From an uncultured Sterolibacteriaceae bacterium (lineage in GTDB: Bacteria; Pseudomonadota; Gammaproteobacteria; Burkholderiales; Rhodocyclaceae), in assembly GCA_937888595.1 (NCBI GenBank), contig CALARK010000016.1, positions 62,001 to 126,000 on the forward strand: DNA of 64,000 nucleotides, read 5' to 3'. The notes under the pieces were generated by a model. That model was not told the DNA's origin. It did not search any database and saw only the letters and a list, made by a program, of their open reading frames with translations. The translations under genes were made by a program, and so were the position numbers. Positions 38,194 through 46,280 of the stretch are shown one piece after another (within the stretch, counting starts at the first letter, position 1; every line of letters begins with the position of its first letter).

Positions 38194-38261
38194 CAGTTAG
38201 CGCCACTTTCCCCCTGTAATTCGGCCTTCGCCCCCATGGGCGAGGCATAAGCTTCGTGGCC

Positions 38262-38672
38262 ATGTCGCCACGCCTGCCGCTTTTCACCTTCCTGTTCCTG
38301 GCTGCCTCGCTCGCTCGTGCGGCAGAAGTCGGCGCCGGCAGCACGGTGCCCGATCTCGGCACCAGCGCCCTGCAGATGATCTTCGGCCTGCTGCTGGTGC
38401 TCGGGTTGCTGCTCGGCACGCTGTGGCTGCTCAAGCGCATCAGCCAGCCGCGCGGCAATGTCGCCGGTTTGCTGCGCGTCGTCGCCGGCGTCGCCGTCGG
38501 TTCGCGCGAGCGCGTGGTGATCCTCGAACTCGGCAACAGCTGGCTGGTGCTCGGAGTCGCGCCGGGACAGGTATCGACGCTGGCGGAAATCCCGCGCCAG
38601 GAAATGCCCGCCGCGCCGGCCCCCAGGGATTTCGTCGGCCAGCTGGCCGAGCGCCTGAGGAAAAATGCGTAG
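38262..38672 (+). CDS. fliO: Flagellar export protein FliO
   Basis: 136 residues from ATG 38262 (an in-frame GTG at 38256 would add two). Signal-like N-terminus (LPLFTFLFLAASLARA), a short periplasmic part (EVGAGSTVPDLG, encoded by a repeat copy), one membrane helix (LQMIFGLLLVLGLLLGTLWL) and a cytoplasmic tail. Scaffolds FliP assembly. Confidence 0.9.
   Translation: MSPRLPLFTFLFLAASLARAAEVGAGSTVPDLGTSALQMIFGLLLVLGLLLGTLWLLKRISQPRGNVAGLLRVVAGVAVGSRERVVILELGNSWLVLGVAPGQVSTLAEIPRQEMPAAPAPRDFVGQLAERLRKNA
38324..38347 (+). repeat. Dispersed 24-base repeat, copy 11
   Basis: Four mismatches. In fliO right after the signal-like segment, encoding EVGAGSTV. Confidence 0.68.
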
Positions 38673-39393
38673 GTTCCTGCTGGGCGCCGTCCTGCTGGCG
38701 CCGACTTTTGCACTCGCGCAGGCGCTGCCCGCTCTGACGGCCACGCCCGTCGCAGGCGGCGGCACCCAGTGGTCGCTGTCGATCCAGACGCTGCTGCTGA
38801 TCACCGGCCTGACCTTCCTGCCGGCCCTGCTGCTGATGATGACGAGCTTCACGCGCATCATCATCGTGTTTTCCCTGCTGCGCCACGCGCTCGGCACGCA
38901 GACTTCGCCGCCGAACCAGGTGCTGGTCGGGCTGGCGCTGTTCCTTACCTTCTTCATCATGGCGCCCGTGGGCGAGAAGATCTACGCCGACGCCTACCTG
39001 CCACTGTCGGAAAACAAGATCAGCTTCCAGCAGGCGCTGGACCGCGGGGCCGTGCCGCTGCGCGGCTTCATGCTCAAGCAGACGCGCGACGCTGACCTGG
39101 CACTCTTCACCAAAATCTCGCAGGGCCCCGCGCCCGCGAAGGTCGACGACGTGCCGCTGTCGGTGCTGATCCCCGCCTTCGTCACCTCCGAACTCAAGAC
39201 CGCCTTCCAGATCGGCTTCATCGTCTTCATCCCCTTCCTCATCATCGACATGGTGGTCGCCTCGGTGCTGATGTCGATGGGCATGATGATGATGTCGCCG
39301 GTGATCGTCGCCCTGCCGTTCAAGATCATGCTGTTCGTGCTGGTCGACGGCTGGCAACTCGTCATCGGCTCGCTGGTCGCGAGTTTCGGCTAG
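38665..39393 (+). CDS. fliP: Flagellar export gate protein FliP
   Basis: 242 residues. Cleavable signal (MRRFLLGAVLLAPTFALAQA), then the FliP membrane core (LTFLPALLLMMTSFTRIIIV, PPNQVLVGLALFLTFFIM, SELKTAFQIGFIVFIPFLII). Forms the export pore with FliQ and FliR. It overlaps the end of fliO. The signal-peptide residues AVLLAPTF are encoded by a repeat copy. Confidence 0.96.
   Translation: MRRFLLGAVLLAPTFALAQALPALTATPVAGGGTQWSLSIQTLLLITGLTFLPALLLMMTSFTRIIIVFSLLRHALGTQTSPPNQVLVGLALFLTFFIMAPVGEKIYADAYLPLSENKISFQQALDRGAVPLRGFMLKQTRDADLALFTKISQGPAPAKVDDVPLSVLIPAFVTSELKTAFQIGFIVFIPFLIIDMVVASVLMSMGMMMMSPVIVALPFKIMLFVLVDGWQLVIGSLVASFG
38686..38709 (-). repeat. Dispersed 24-base repeat, copy 12
   Basis: Two mismatches, antisense to fliP, forming the hydrophobic core and cleavage region of its signal peptide. 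Confidence 0.85.
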
Positions 39394-39403
39394 GAGAAAC
39401 CCC

Positions 39404-39673
39404 ATGACCCCCACCACCGTCATCGAAATCGGCCGCCAGGCCGTCGAGGTCACCATCCTCGTTTCCGCCCCGCTGTTCATCGCCGCGCTGGCGACCGGCC
39501 TGCTGATCTCGATTTTCCAGGCCGCCACACAGATCAACGAGGCGACCCTGTCCTTCGTGCCGAAGCTGATCGTGGTCTTCGCGACCCTGATTGTCGCCGG
39601 CCCGTGGATGATCACGCTGCTGACCGACTACATGCAGCGCCTCTACGGATCGATCCCCGGCATGATCGGCTAA
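39404..39673 (+). CDS. fliQ: Flagellar export gate protein FliQ
   Basis: 89 residues with two membrane helices. Family pattern VLVSAPLFIAALATGLLISIFQ-like followed by QINEATLSFVPKLIV. Part of the FliPQR pore. AGGAG upstream of the ATG. Confidence 0.96.
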   Translation: MTPTTVIEIGRQAVEVTILVSAPLFIAALATGLLISIFQAATQINEATLSFVPKLIVVFATLIVAGPWMITLLTDYMQRLYGSIPGMIG

Positions 39674-39682
39674 TCCCGGGAA

Positions 39683-40471
39683 ATGATCACCTTCACCGGC
39701 GCGCAGCTCGACGCCTGGCTGACGGCCTTCCTCTTCCCGCTGGCACGCATCATGGGCCTGCTGGCGAGTGCGCCGGTCTTCAACAACCGCGCCCAGCCGG
39801 CGCGCATCCGGCTCGTCATCGGCCTCGTCATCACGGTGGCCCTGGTTCCCGTGCTGCCGCCGATGCCGGCCGTCGCGCCCGGTTCCTGGGTCGGCATGGC
39901 GATCCTCGCGCAGCAGATCCTGATCGGCCTGCTGCTTGGCTTCACGCTGCGCATCGCCTTCGCCGCCATCGACGTCGCCGGCGAACTCATCGGCATGCAG
40001 ATGGGACTGTCCTTCGCCGTGTTCTACGATCCGCAGGCCGGCGGCCAGACGCCCGTGCTCGCCGAGTTCCTCGGCCTCATCACGACGCTGATCTTTCTCG
40101 CACTGAACGGCCACCTGCTCGCCCTGCAGGTGCTGGCCGAAAGCTTCCGGCTACTGCCTGTCGGCACGACGCCTTTCGGCGCGGGCGGCTTCGCCGCCTT
40201 CCTCGCCTGGTCGTCGACGCTATTCTCGGCCGGTTTGCTGCTCGCCCTGCCGCTGATCGCCGCCCTGTTGATCGCCAACCTGGCGATGGGTGTGCTGGCG
40301 CGGGTCGCACCGCAGCTGAACATCTTCGCCGTCGGCTTTCCGGTCACGCTGATGGCCGGCTTCGTCGTGATGATGTTCATGATCCCCTACTTCGGGGCGG
40401 CGATGGAACGGCTTTTCGACGGGGCTTTCCGCGCGATGGCGGAAATCATGCGGGCCGGTGCCGCCGGATGA
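39683..40471 (+). CDS. fliR: Flagellar export gate protein FliR
   Basis: 262 residues with about six membrane helices. GEIIGLQMG-type motif as GELIGMQMGLSFAVFYDPQ and the C-terminal NIFAVGFPVTLMAGF. Last gene of the fliF operon; it converges with the lipoprotein gene 19 bases later without a visible hairpin. Confidence 0.95.
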   Translation: MITFTGAQLDAWLTAFLFPLARIMGLLASAPVFNNRAQPARIRLVIGLVITVALVPVLPPMPAVAPGSWVGMAILAQQILIGLLLGFTLRIAFAAIDVAGELIGMQMGLSFAVFYDPQAGGQTPVLAEFLGLITTLIFLALNGHLLALQVLAESFRLLPVGTTPFGAGGFAAFLAWSSTLFSAGLLLALPLIAALLIANLAMGVLARVAPQLNIFAVGFPVTLMAGFVVMMFMIPYFGAAMERLFDGAFRAMAEIMRAGAAG

Positions 40472-40490
40472 TCCCGGATGACCGGGCCGA

Positions 40491-41027
40491 TCAGCCGGCC
40501 TTCCTGACGAAGCGGACGACGCCTTCGGCGGTGCGCTGCGAACCGAGCACCGAGGATTCCATCCCCTCGGCATATTCGACCACCTCGTAGCTCGCGTAGC
40601 CGCCGGCGCGCATCAAGTCCTTGGCACGACGATGGAAGATGACCCGGGCCTCGCCCGCCCCGCCGGCGTAATAGCGCTTCATGGCGAGATTCAAGCGCAC
40701 ATGATGGTCCGGGAAGCGCGCCTCCTCGATGCTCCAGTTCGGCGCCAGCGGATCGAGGATCAGCCAGGCTGCCGCAGCATAGGCGCCCCAGTAGACGAGC
40801 TTCTCGAGCGGATAGGACACCGACGGGCCAAGGCTGACGGCCGTGTCGGGAATCAGCGGCCCACCGATGATATCGGTCGCCGTGCTGGTGACGGTATCGA
40901 CGACCGAGCCGCCGACGCCCGTGACGTTCGTCGGCGCCGGAGTCGTCGTACAGCCGGCCAGCAGGGCGGCACAGAGTGCGGCGGGTATAAGTCGGCGCCG
41001 GCGGGACGGCATGGCGAGCGAGCTCAT
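40491..41027 (-). CDS. Lipoprotein coupled to flgL
   Basis: 178 residues. Lipobox LLAGC with a basic n-region (MPSRRRRL) that is encoded by a dispersed repeat copy. The mature part has a hydrophobic stretch (LVYWGAYAAAAWLILDPLAP) and a conserved-looking C-terminal domain (LNLAMKRYYAGGAGEARVIF). The family is unknown to me. The ATG overlaps the flgL stop (ATGA), so it is translated with the hook-filament junction genes and may be an envelope component of the flagellum. Confidence 0.78.
   Translation of the reverse strand: MSSLAMPSRRRRLIPAALCAALLAGCTTTPAPTNVTGVGGSVVDTVTSTATDIIGGPLIPDTAVSLGPSVSYPLEKLVYWGAYAAAAWLILDPLAPNWSIEEARFPDHHVRLNLAMKRYYAGGAGEARVIFHRRAKDLMRAGGYASYEVVEYAEGMESSVLGSQRTAEGVVRFVRKAG
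40987..41010 (+). repeat. Dispersed 24-base repeat, copy 13
   Basis: One mismatch, antisense to the lipoprotein gene. It is read in a different frame from most copies and supplies the positive n-region PSRRRRL of the signal. Confidence 0.88.
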
Positions 41028-42721
41028 CGGATGTAGTCGAAGAGGGTCAGCTGGGAAATTCGGCTGAAGGACTGCTGGGCCGCCTGCAGGTCGGTCTGCT
41101 TGCGCGTCAAATCGGAAATCGCCTTGGCGTAATCTAGGTCCTGCAGGTTGGACAGGGTCTGCTGGTACTGCAGGTTCAGGTCTTCATTGACACTGCCCAG
41201 CGACTCCAGTTCCGCCATGCGGCTGCCGATCATGGCACGCACGCGCAGGATGTTGTCGTTGGCCTGGGAGAAATTGGTCAGGGCGAAGCCGATCTCGTTC
41301 GAATACTTGGCAGCATCCGCCGGCTGCCCGGTGTTGCCGGTCTCCAGCGCATCGATCAGATTGGCGAGCGTCTTGAAGATGCTCTGCGAGGTGCTGGACT
41401 GGATGGCGAAAGCGTCGCCGGATGCCGGCTCGCCAGAGATCGTGACCGATGCGCCGAAATCGTTGGACGGCGGATTGTAGGCGGCGTTCAGGCCTGAAAA
41501 TTCGATCGGCTGGCCGCTCTCGAATACATGGGTGTAGCTGCCACCATTGCCGTTCGTGGAGGGGGCTCCCGTGAAGAGCGAAAAGCCCGTCGTCACATCG
41601 ACCAGGTCGTAGTAAGTCGTGACATCGTTTCCGGCATGGCCACTGACATACGTCGGCGTACCGAACATGTCCGCATAGCCGGTATTCCCGGTCACTGCGG
41701 CCAGCGTGACTCCGGAGGTACTACCTGAAGTGGACGAAGTCACCACCAGTTGGTTCGCTGCATTGACGCTGACCGTCGCCGAACCGGCTGCAGGTGGAGT
41801 AGCGCCGAGCGCGGTATTCATCGCGGTTTGCACGGCATCCGCCAGATCCTGCGGCGTCGCATAGGCGGCACCGCCATTGTTGCCCACGGTTACCGTGACA
41901 GCGGCACCCCCATCGATCGCAAGGGTGAATTCATCATTGGTTCCGGTCGTGATCGTCAGGCTCGGTGTGGTCAGCGCAACGCTGCCATTCGCCTGCCCCA
42001 CCGCATCGTTCCAGAAGCGTACTTCGAGGTTCTGGCTGTTGGTGGCCGCATTCCATTTCGCCGGGTCGGTGACGCTGCCGCCGTCGATGATGCCGGTACC
42101 GACATTGGCGCTCGCGTAATTGGTCGTGAAATAGCCGTTGCCGTTCTTGATGCGTCGGAATACGTCGTTGCCCGAATCGCTGACCTCGAGCATGCGGGTG
42201 GCCGACACCTGCAGCGTCCGCTGGCCGTCGTCGCCATCGTAGATCACCTCGTTGCCAGCATTGAGGAAGTCGATGGTACCGCCGAAGGGCTTGGTCGATC
42301 CCATGTAGCCGGAGAACAGATACTGTCCCTGCCCGTCGGCGGAGTTCGCGATGCCCATCAGTTCGTCGTAGCGGGCGCGCAGTTCGAAGGCGATGGAACG
42401 CCGATCGCTGGCCGCCAGCGCCGCGTTGCCGGCCTGCACGGTCAGCTCCTTGATGCGCCCGAACAGGTCGTTGATGCTGTTCAGCTGGACCTCGGCCAAG
42501 CCGAGGGCGGACGTGGCGTTCTGTTGGTTGGTGGCGTACTGCTCGAGGATGTTCTTCGACTGCGTGACCTCGAGCGCACGCGCGGCACCGACCGGATCGT
42601 CGGCCGGGGTGAGGATGCGGCGCCCCGTGGAGACCTGCTGTTGCAGATGGAGCAACGATGCCATCTGCTTGTTCATGGTGCTCACGCCCGCATCGAAGAT
42701 CATGCTGGTTGCGACTCTCAT
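41024..42721 (-). CDS. flgL: Hook-filament junction protein FlgL
   Basis: 565 residues, much longer than the 317 of E. coli FlgL. Flagellin-like N-terminus (VSTGRRILTPADDPVGAARA) and C-terminus (YQQTLSNLQDLDYAKAISDL). Residues about 207-442 are an insert with beta-rich Flagellin_IN-like repeats that is clearly similar to an insert in FlgK (shared NAATNS-NLEVRFW and TTYYDLVD-TG-SLFTGAPS). Follows flgK by 12 bases. Confidence 0.93.
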   Translation of the reverse strand: MRVATSMIFDAGVSTMNKQMASLLHLQQQVSTGRRILTPADDPVGAARALEVTQSKNILEQYATNQQNATSALGLAEVQLNSINDLFGRIKELTVQAGNAALAASDRRSIAFELRARYDELMGIANSADGQGQYLFSGYMGSTKPFGGTIDFLNAGNEVIYDGDDGQRTLQVSATRMLEVSDSGNDVFRRIKNGNGYFTTNYASANVGTGIIDGGSVTDPAKWNAATNSQNLEVRFWNDAVGQANGSVALTTPSLTITTGTNDEFTLAIDGGAAVTVTVGNNGGAAYATPQDLADAVQTAMNTALGATPPAAGSATVSVNAANQLVVTSSTSGSTSGVTLAAVTGNTGYADMFGTPTYVSGHAGNDVTTYYDLVDVTTGFSLFTGAPSTNGNGGSYTHVFESGQPIEFSGLNAAYNPPSNDFGASVTISGEPASGDAFAIQSSTSQSIFKTLANLIDALETGNTGQPADAAKYSNEIGFALTNFSQANDNILRVRAMIGSRMAELESLGSVNEDLNLQYQQTLSNLQDLDYAKAISDLTRKQTDLQAAQQSFSRISQLTLFDYIR

Positions 42722-42733
42722 GGTTCTATCCTC

Positions 42734-45133
42734 TTATCTGCCCAGCGCCAGGATTTCATCGAACAGGCCGCTCGCGATGTCCAGCATCCGCGCCGCAGCC
42801 TGATAGGCCTGCTGGTAGCGCAACAGGTTGGCGGCTTCCTCGTCGAGGTTGACGCCGGAAAGCTGGTCGCGCGTGGTCTGTGCGCGTTCGTAGAGACTCT
42901 GCTGAGCCTGCCCGGTGATCTCGACCTGGCGCGACTTGTTGCCGACATCGGCGACGATCTGCGAGTAAGCCGACTGGTAGGTCGCCGTGCCGCCGGACAT
43001 CGTGTTCTGCGTCTGCAAGGCGGCGAGCAACACGCCGTTGCGGTTGTCGGATACGCCGTTCGCATTGCGCTCGATGGTGAACTTGTCGCCCGATGCCGGC
43101 GTGCCGGTGACTGTGAAGGTGGCGCCGAAATCGTTCGACAGCGGATTGTAGGCTGCCGCCAGGCCCGAGAGCGTGATCGGCTGACCGCTCGTGTAGGCAT
43201 GGGTGTAGCTGCCCCCGGCACCGGTTGCCGACGGCGCGCCGGTGAAGAGCGAGTTGCCTGTTGCAGCATCCACCAGGTCGTAATAGGTGGTGCCCGCGCT
43301 GGCGGCAATGCCGTCGGTGCTCACGGGAGTGCCTAACAGATCTGCGAATCCGGTATTCCCGGTCACGGCCGACAGGACGATGCTCGAACTGGCACCCGTC
43401 GTCGAAGAGGTGATCACCAGACGCCCGGCGGCATCAAGGCTCGCCGTCGCCGAGCCTGCGGCAGGTGGAGAAACCGTAAGGTCCGTATTCAGCGCAGTCT
43501 GTATCGCTGCCACCAGGTTGGCTGGCGTGTAGGGGCTGCCTAGATTCGATATCGTGATGGTCGTGGGCGAAGCGGCGCCATCGACCTGGATGGCAAACTG
43601 ATCATTCGCGCCGACGTTGATCGTCGTGCTGGCCGACAGCACGACGCTGCCGCTCGCCAGCCCCGCCGTCGTTACCGTGCCGGCCGTGTCCGTCCAGAAG
43701 CGCACTTCCAGATTCTTACTGTTGGTGGCTGCATTCCACGCTGCCGCGTCGGTCACCCGCCCGGCATCGATGGCCGCCGAGCCGGTGTTGGTCAGCGGCG
43801 TCCCCGTACGCAGCGGCGAGGCAGCAGCGATCGAGCGCGGGTCGCTGATCGCCATCGACAGATTGGTGGCGGCACCGCGCACCGGCTGGATCAGGAAGCT
43901 GTCACCGACGTTCGGCGTACCGCCTACGCTGATCGAAAACCCGTCGATGCTCGCCGGCAGCGGCGCGCCGCTGACGAGCACGGCGTTGTCGGAAAGACGC
44001 GTCACCGTATAGTTGCCGCTGCCGTTGTAGATCAGGCGGTAGTCGCTGGTCGTCAGTTCGTCGACCGTCGCCGCATCGATGCTGGCAGTCACGGTGGCGC
44101 TACCGGTATTCGTGGCATTTTGGCGCACCGTCGGTACCGCCAGGCTCAGGTCGAAATAATCGCCGCCCAGCGCACCGGTGAGGTCCTGACCGAGCCGGTG
44201 CTGCGTATTGAAATTCGTCGCCAGCGTCAGGGCGATCCGCCCCAGCGCATTCTGGGCTCCGTCGAGCGACTCGGAACGGAAGGCGATCAACCCGCCAAGT
44301 TCACCACCGCTCAGCATCGACTCCGGCATATTGACCGTCGTGCCCATCGGCGACCGGATCGCGACGATGATGCGTTCCGGATCGTCCGGCGCGGCGACGG
44401 CCTGCATCGAGTAGTCGAGCGTCCCGACCACCAGTGGCTGGCCGTTGCCGATGAAGACGCTGTAGGTACCATCGTTCTGCTCGATGGTCGTGACGCGGAT
44501 CAACTGGTTGAGATCGGCCACCAACTGGTCACGCTGGTCGAGCAGGTCGTTCGGCGGCTGGTTCGGCCCGGCTGCCTGGGCACTGATGATGCGCTGGTTG
44601 ATGTTTGCAATCTGCTGTGCGTATGAATTGATCGCGGAGACATTGCTGCTGATCTGGGCATTGACGCCGGTGCGGACCTCCGTCATGCGCTGATCGATTG
44701 CCTCGAAGCGTGCCACCATCGCCTGGCTGGCGGATAGCATGGCCTGTCGTGCCGGAATCGAGGCAGGATTGGCGGCCATCTCCTGTACGGCGGAAAAGAA
44801 GTCCGTCATGGCCGGGGACAGGCCCGCATCGGGATCGGCAAGCAGGTTGCTGATCTGGCTGATCTGGCTCAGGTAGCTGTCCATCTCCGCCGCACCGGTC
44901 TGTGCCGACAGGACCTGCTCCGTCAGTTGCTGGCTGTAGACGCGCCGGATCGTCTCGACATTGGTGCCCTGGCCGAGATAGCCCGAGCCCGAAAACATCG
45001 GGGTATTCGTCGTCTGCTGGATCAGCTGGCGGCTGTAGCCCGGCGTCGAGGCGTTCGCGATGTTGTGGCTGGTGGTCAGGATGCCGGCTTGTGCCGCTCC
45101 CAGACCGCTGACGCCGACGTTGAAGATACCCAT
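42734..45133 (-). CDS. flgK: Hook-filament junction protein FlgK
   Basis: 799 residues; E. coli FlgK has 547. N-terminal rod/hook signature (GVSGLGAAQAGILTTSHNIA, NASTPGYSRQ) and C-terminal VNLDEEAANLLRYQQAYQAA. Residues about 451-690 are an insert homologous to that in FlgL. Has its own sigma54 promoter, with a dyad between start and ATG. CGGAG precedes the ATG. Confidence 0.95.
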   Translation of the reverse strand: MGIFNVGVSGLGAAQAGILTTSHNIANASTPGYSRQLIQQTTNTPMFSGSGYLGQGTNVETIRRVYSQQLTEQVLSAQTGAAEMDSYLSQISQISNLLADPDAGLSPAMTDFFSAVQEMAANPASIPARQAMLSASQAMVARFEAIDQRMTEVRTGVNAQISSNVSAINSYAQQIANINQRIISAQAAGPNQPPNDLLDQRDQLVADLNQLIRVTTIEQNDGTYSVFIGNGQPLVVGTLDYSMQAVAAPDDPERIIVAIRSPMGTTVNMPESMLSGGELGGLIAFRSESLDGAQNALGRIALTLATNFNTQHRLGQDLTGALGGDYFDLSLAVPTVRQNATNTGSATVTASIDAATVDELTTSDYRLIYNGSGNYTVTRLSDNAVLVSGAPLPASIDGFSISVGGTPNVGDSFLIQPVRGAATNLSMAISDPRSIAAASPLRTGTPLTNTGSAAIDAGRVTDAAAWNAATNSKNLEVRFWTDTAGTVTTAGLASGSVVLSASTTINVGANDQFAIQVDGAASPTTITISNLGSPYTPANLVAAIQTALNTDLTVSPPAAGSATASLDAAGRLVITSSTTGASSSIVLSAVTGNTGFADLLGTPVSTDGIAASAGTTYYDLVDAATGNSLFTGAPSATGAGGSYTHAYTSGQPITLSGLAAAYNPLSNDFGATFTVTGTPASGDKFTIERNANGVSDNRNGVLLAALQTQNTMSGGTATYQSAYSQIVADVGNKSRQVEITGQAQQSLYERAQTTRDQLSGVNLDEEAANLLRYQQAYQAAARMLDIASGLFDEILALGR

Positions 45134-45161
45134 GCTATGACTCCGTAGGATGCCCGTTTAA

Positions 45162-45176
45162 CGGCAATTACTGCCG
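45162..45176 (-). promoter_or_regulatory. Inverted repeat in the flgK leader
   Basis: CGGCAATTACTGCCG on the plus strand (one arm imperfect). It lies at about +18 to +32 relative to the predicted sigma54 start, a downstream position like that described for FlrC and FleQ sites. Confidence 0.55.
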
Positions 45177-45203
45177 CCGGTTGAGCGTTCATGCAGGAGT
45201 TAC

Positions 45204-45219
45204 AGCAACCCTCGTGCCA
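45204..45219 (-). promoter_or_regulatory. Sigma54 promoter for flgKL
   Basis: Minus strand TGGCACGAGGGTTGCT: a perfect TGGCACG-N4-TTGC. Predicted start near 45193. Confidence 0.85.
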
Positions 45220-45237
45220 AGCAGGAGGAAACCGGGA

Positions 45238-46197
45238 TCAGGCGCGCGACGGTTCCGCGTCGCGCAGGCGCGGGGAGCCAATCACCCGTTCAAGCTTGGC
45301 CGCGTATTCGGGATCGGTTGCGTAGCCCGCGCGTTGCAGGCCACGGGCGAAGCCGGCGGCATCCTGGCTGGCAACGACTTCGGCGTAGCGCGGGGTTTGC
45401 GTCAGCAGCCGGGCATAGTCCTCAAAAGCCTCGGCATACGAGCCGTAGGCACGAAAGCGCTCGACGCGTTTCCCGGCGATGCCACCCACGTACTCGGTGG
45501 TTGTCGCTTCGACCACGGCGCCCTGCCACTGGCTGCCGGCCTTGATACCGAACAGGTTGTAACTGGGACGGCCATCGGCGAAACGCGGCTCGGACTTGCC
45601 CCAGCCGCTTTCGAGGGCAGCATGGGCAACGAGGAAGCGCGCCGGAATACCGGTCGCCGCACTGGCCATCTCGGCATGGGGAAGCAGGTCGCTGACGAAG
45701 GCCTGCGACGACGATTCCCCGTTATTCGCAGCCGGCGACTGAAGCGGTGCGAGCTGACGGACCGGGGATGATTCCAGCGGGAACAGCTTCGGCGCGGTAT
45801 CGCTCGGCAACGGAACGGCGCGCGGGGAAGGCAACGGCATCGCCCGCGCCGGGAGGGCCAGGGGCATGCCGCCTTCCTGATCCGGAACGGCTACCGCGTC
45901 CGGCCGGGACAGCTGGCGTTCGATCATCGCTGCAAGACCGGTACCGCCCTTGCCTGCCAGCACCTGCGCCATCTGGGAGTCGAGCAGCTCCTGATAGAAG
46001 CGCGTCTGGTCGCTGTCGAACATGCCCTCCTGCGGGACGGAGGCCCGCATCGATTTCATCACCATCTGCAGGAACACGGCTTCGAACTGCCTAGCAGCCG
46101 TCTTCAGGGCCTGGGGGTCATCCTGTCGCAGCCCTTGCTTGAGCGCCGTGAGCGACTGGGTGTCGAAAATGGAGGGGGTGGGCGCGGCCGGATTCAT
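45238..46197 (-). CDS. flgJ: Rod cap and muramidase FlgJ
   Basis: 319 residues. The N-terminal half is the rod scaffold (ARQFEAVFLQMVMKSMRASV, YQELLDSQMAQVL). A Pro-rich linker leads to a glucosaminidase domain (FLVAHAALESGWGKSEPRF with the catalytic Glu, and YNLFGIKAG). Digests peptidoglycan for rod passage. Start chosen at Met 46197, the family N-terminus; the ribosome site is weak. Confidence 0.94.
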   Translation of the reverse strand: MNPAAPTPSIFDTQSLTALKQGLRQDDPQALKTAARQFEAVFLQMVMKSMRASVPQEGMFDSDQTRFYQELLDSQMAQVLAGKGGTGLAAMIERQLSRPDAVAVPDQEGGMPLALPARAMPLPSPRAVPLPSDTAPKLFPLESSPVRQLAPLQSPAANNGESSSQAFVSDLLPHAEMASAATGIPARFLVAHAALESGWGKSEPRFADGRPSYNLFGIKAGSQWQGAVVEATTTEYVGGIAGKRVERFRAYGSYAEAFEDYARLLTQTPRYAEVVASQDAAGFARGLQRAGYATDPEYAAKLERVIGSPRLRDAEPSRA

Positions 46198-46256
46198 TAT
46201 GCTCAAGCTTGCCTCGGCAACGGGCCGGCAATCCGCCGAGCACCGCCGCAATTCAG

Positions 46257-46271
46257 CGGCAATTCATGCCG
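46257..46271 (-). promoter_or_regulatory. Inverted repeat upstream of flgJ
   Basis: CGGCAATTCATGCCG on the plus strand, an imperfect member of the CGGCAA-N3-TTGCCG set. The 83-base flgI-flgJ gap also has TTGCCTCGGCAA (46210-46221) and CCGC-N6-GCGG. No sigma54 -24/-12 pair was found in the gap. Confidence 0.45.
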
Positions 46272-46280
46272 ATGCCGGCG

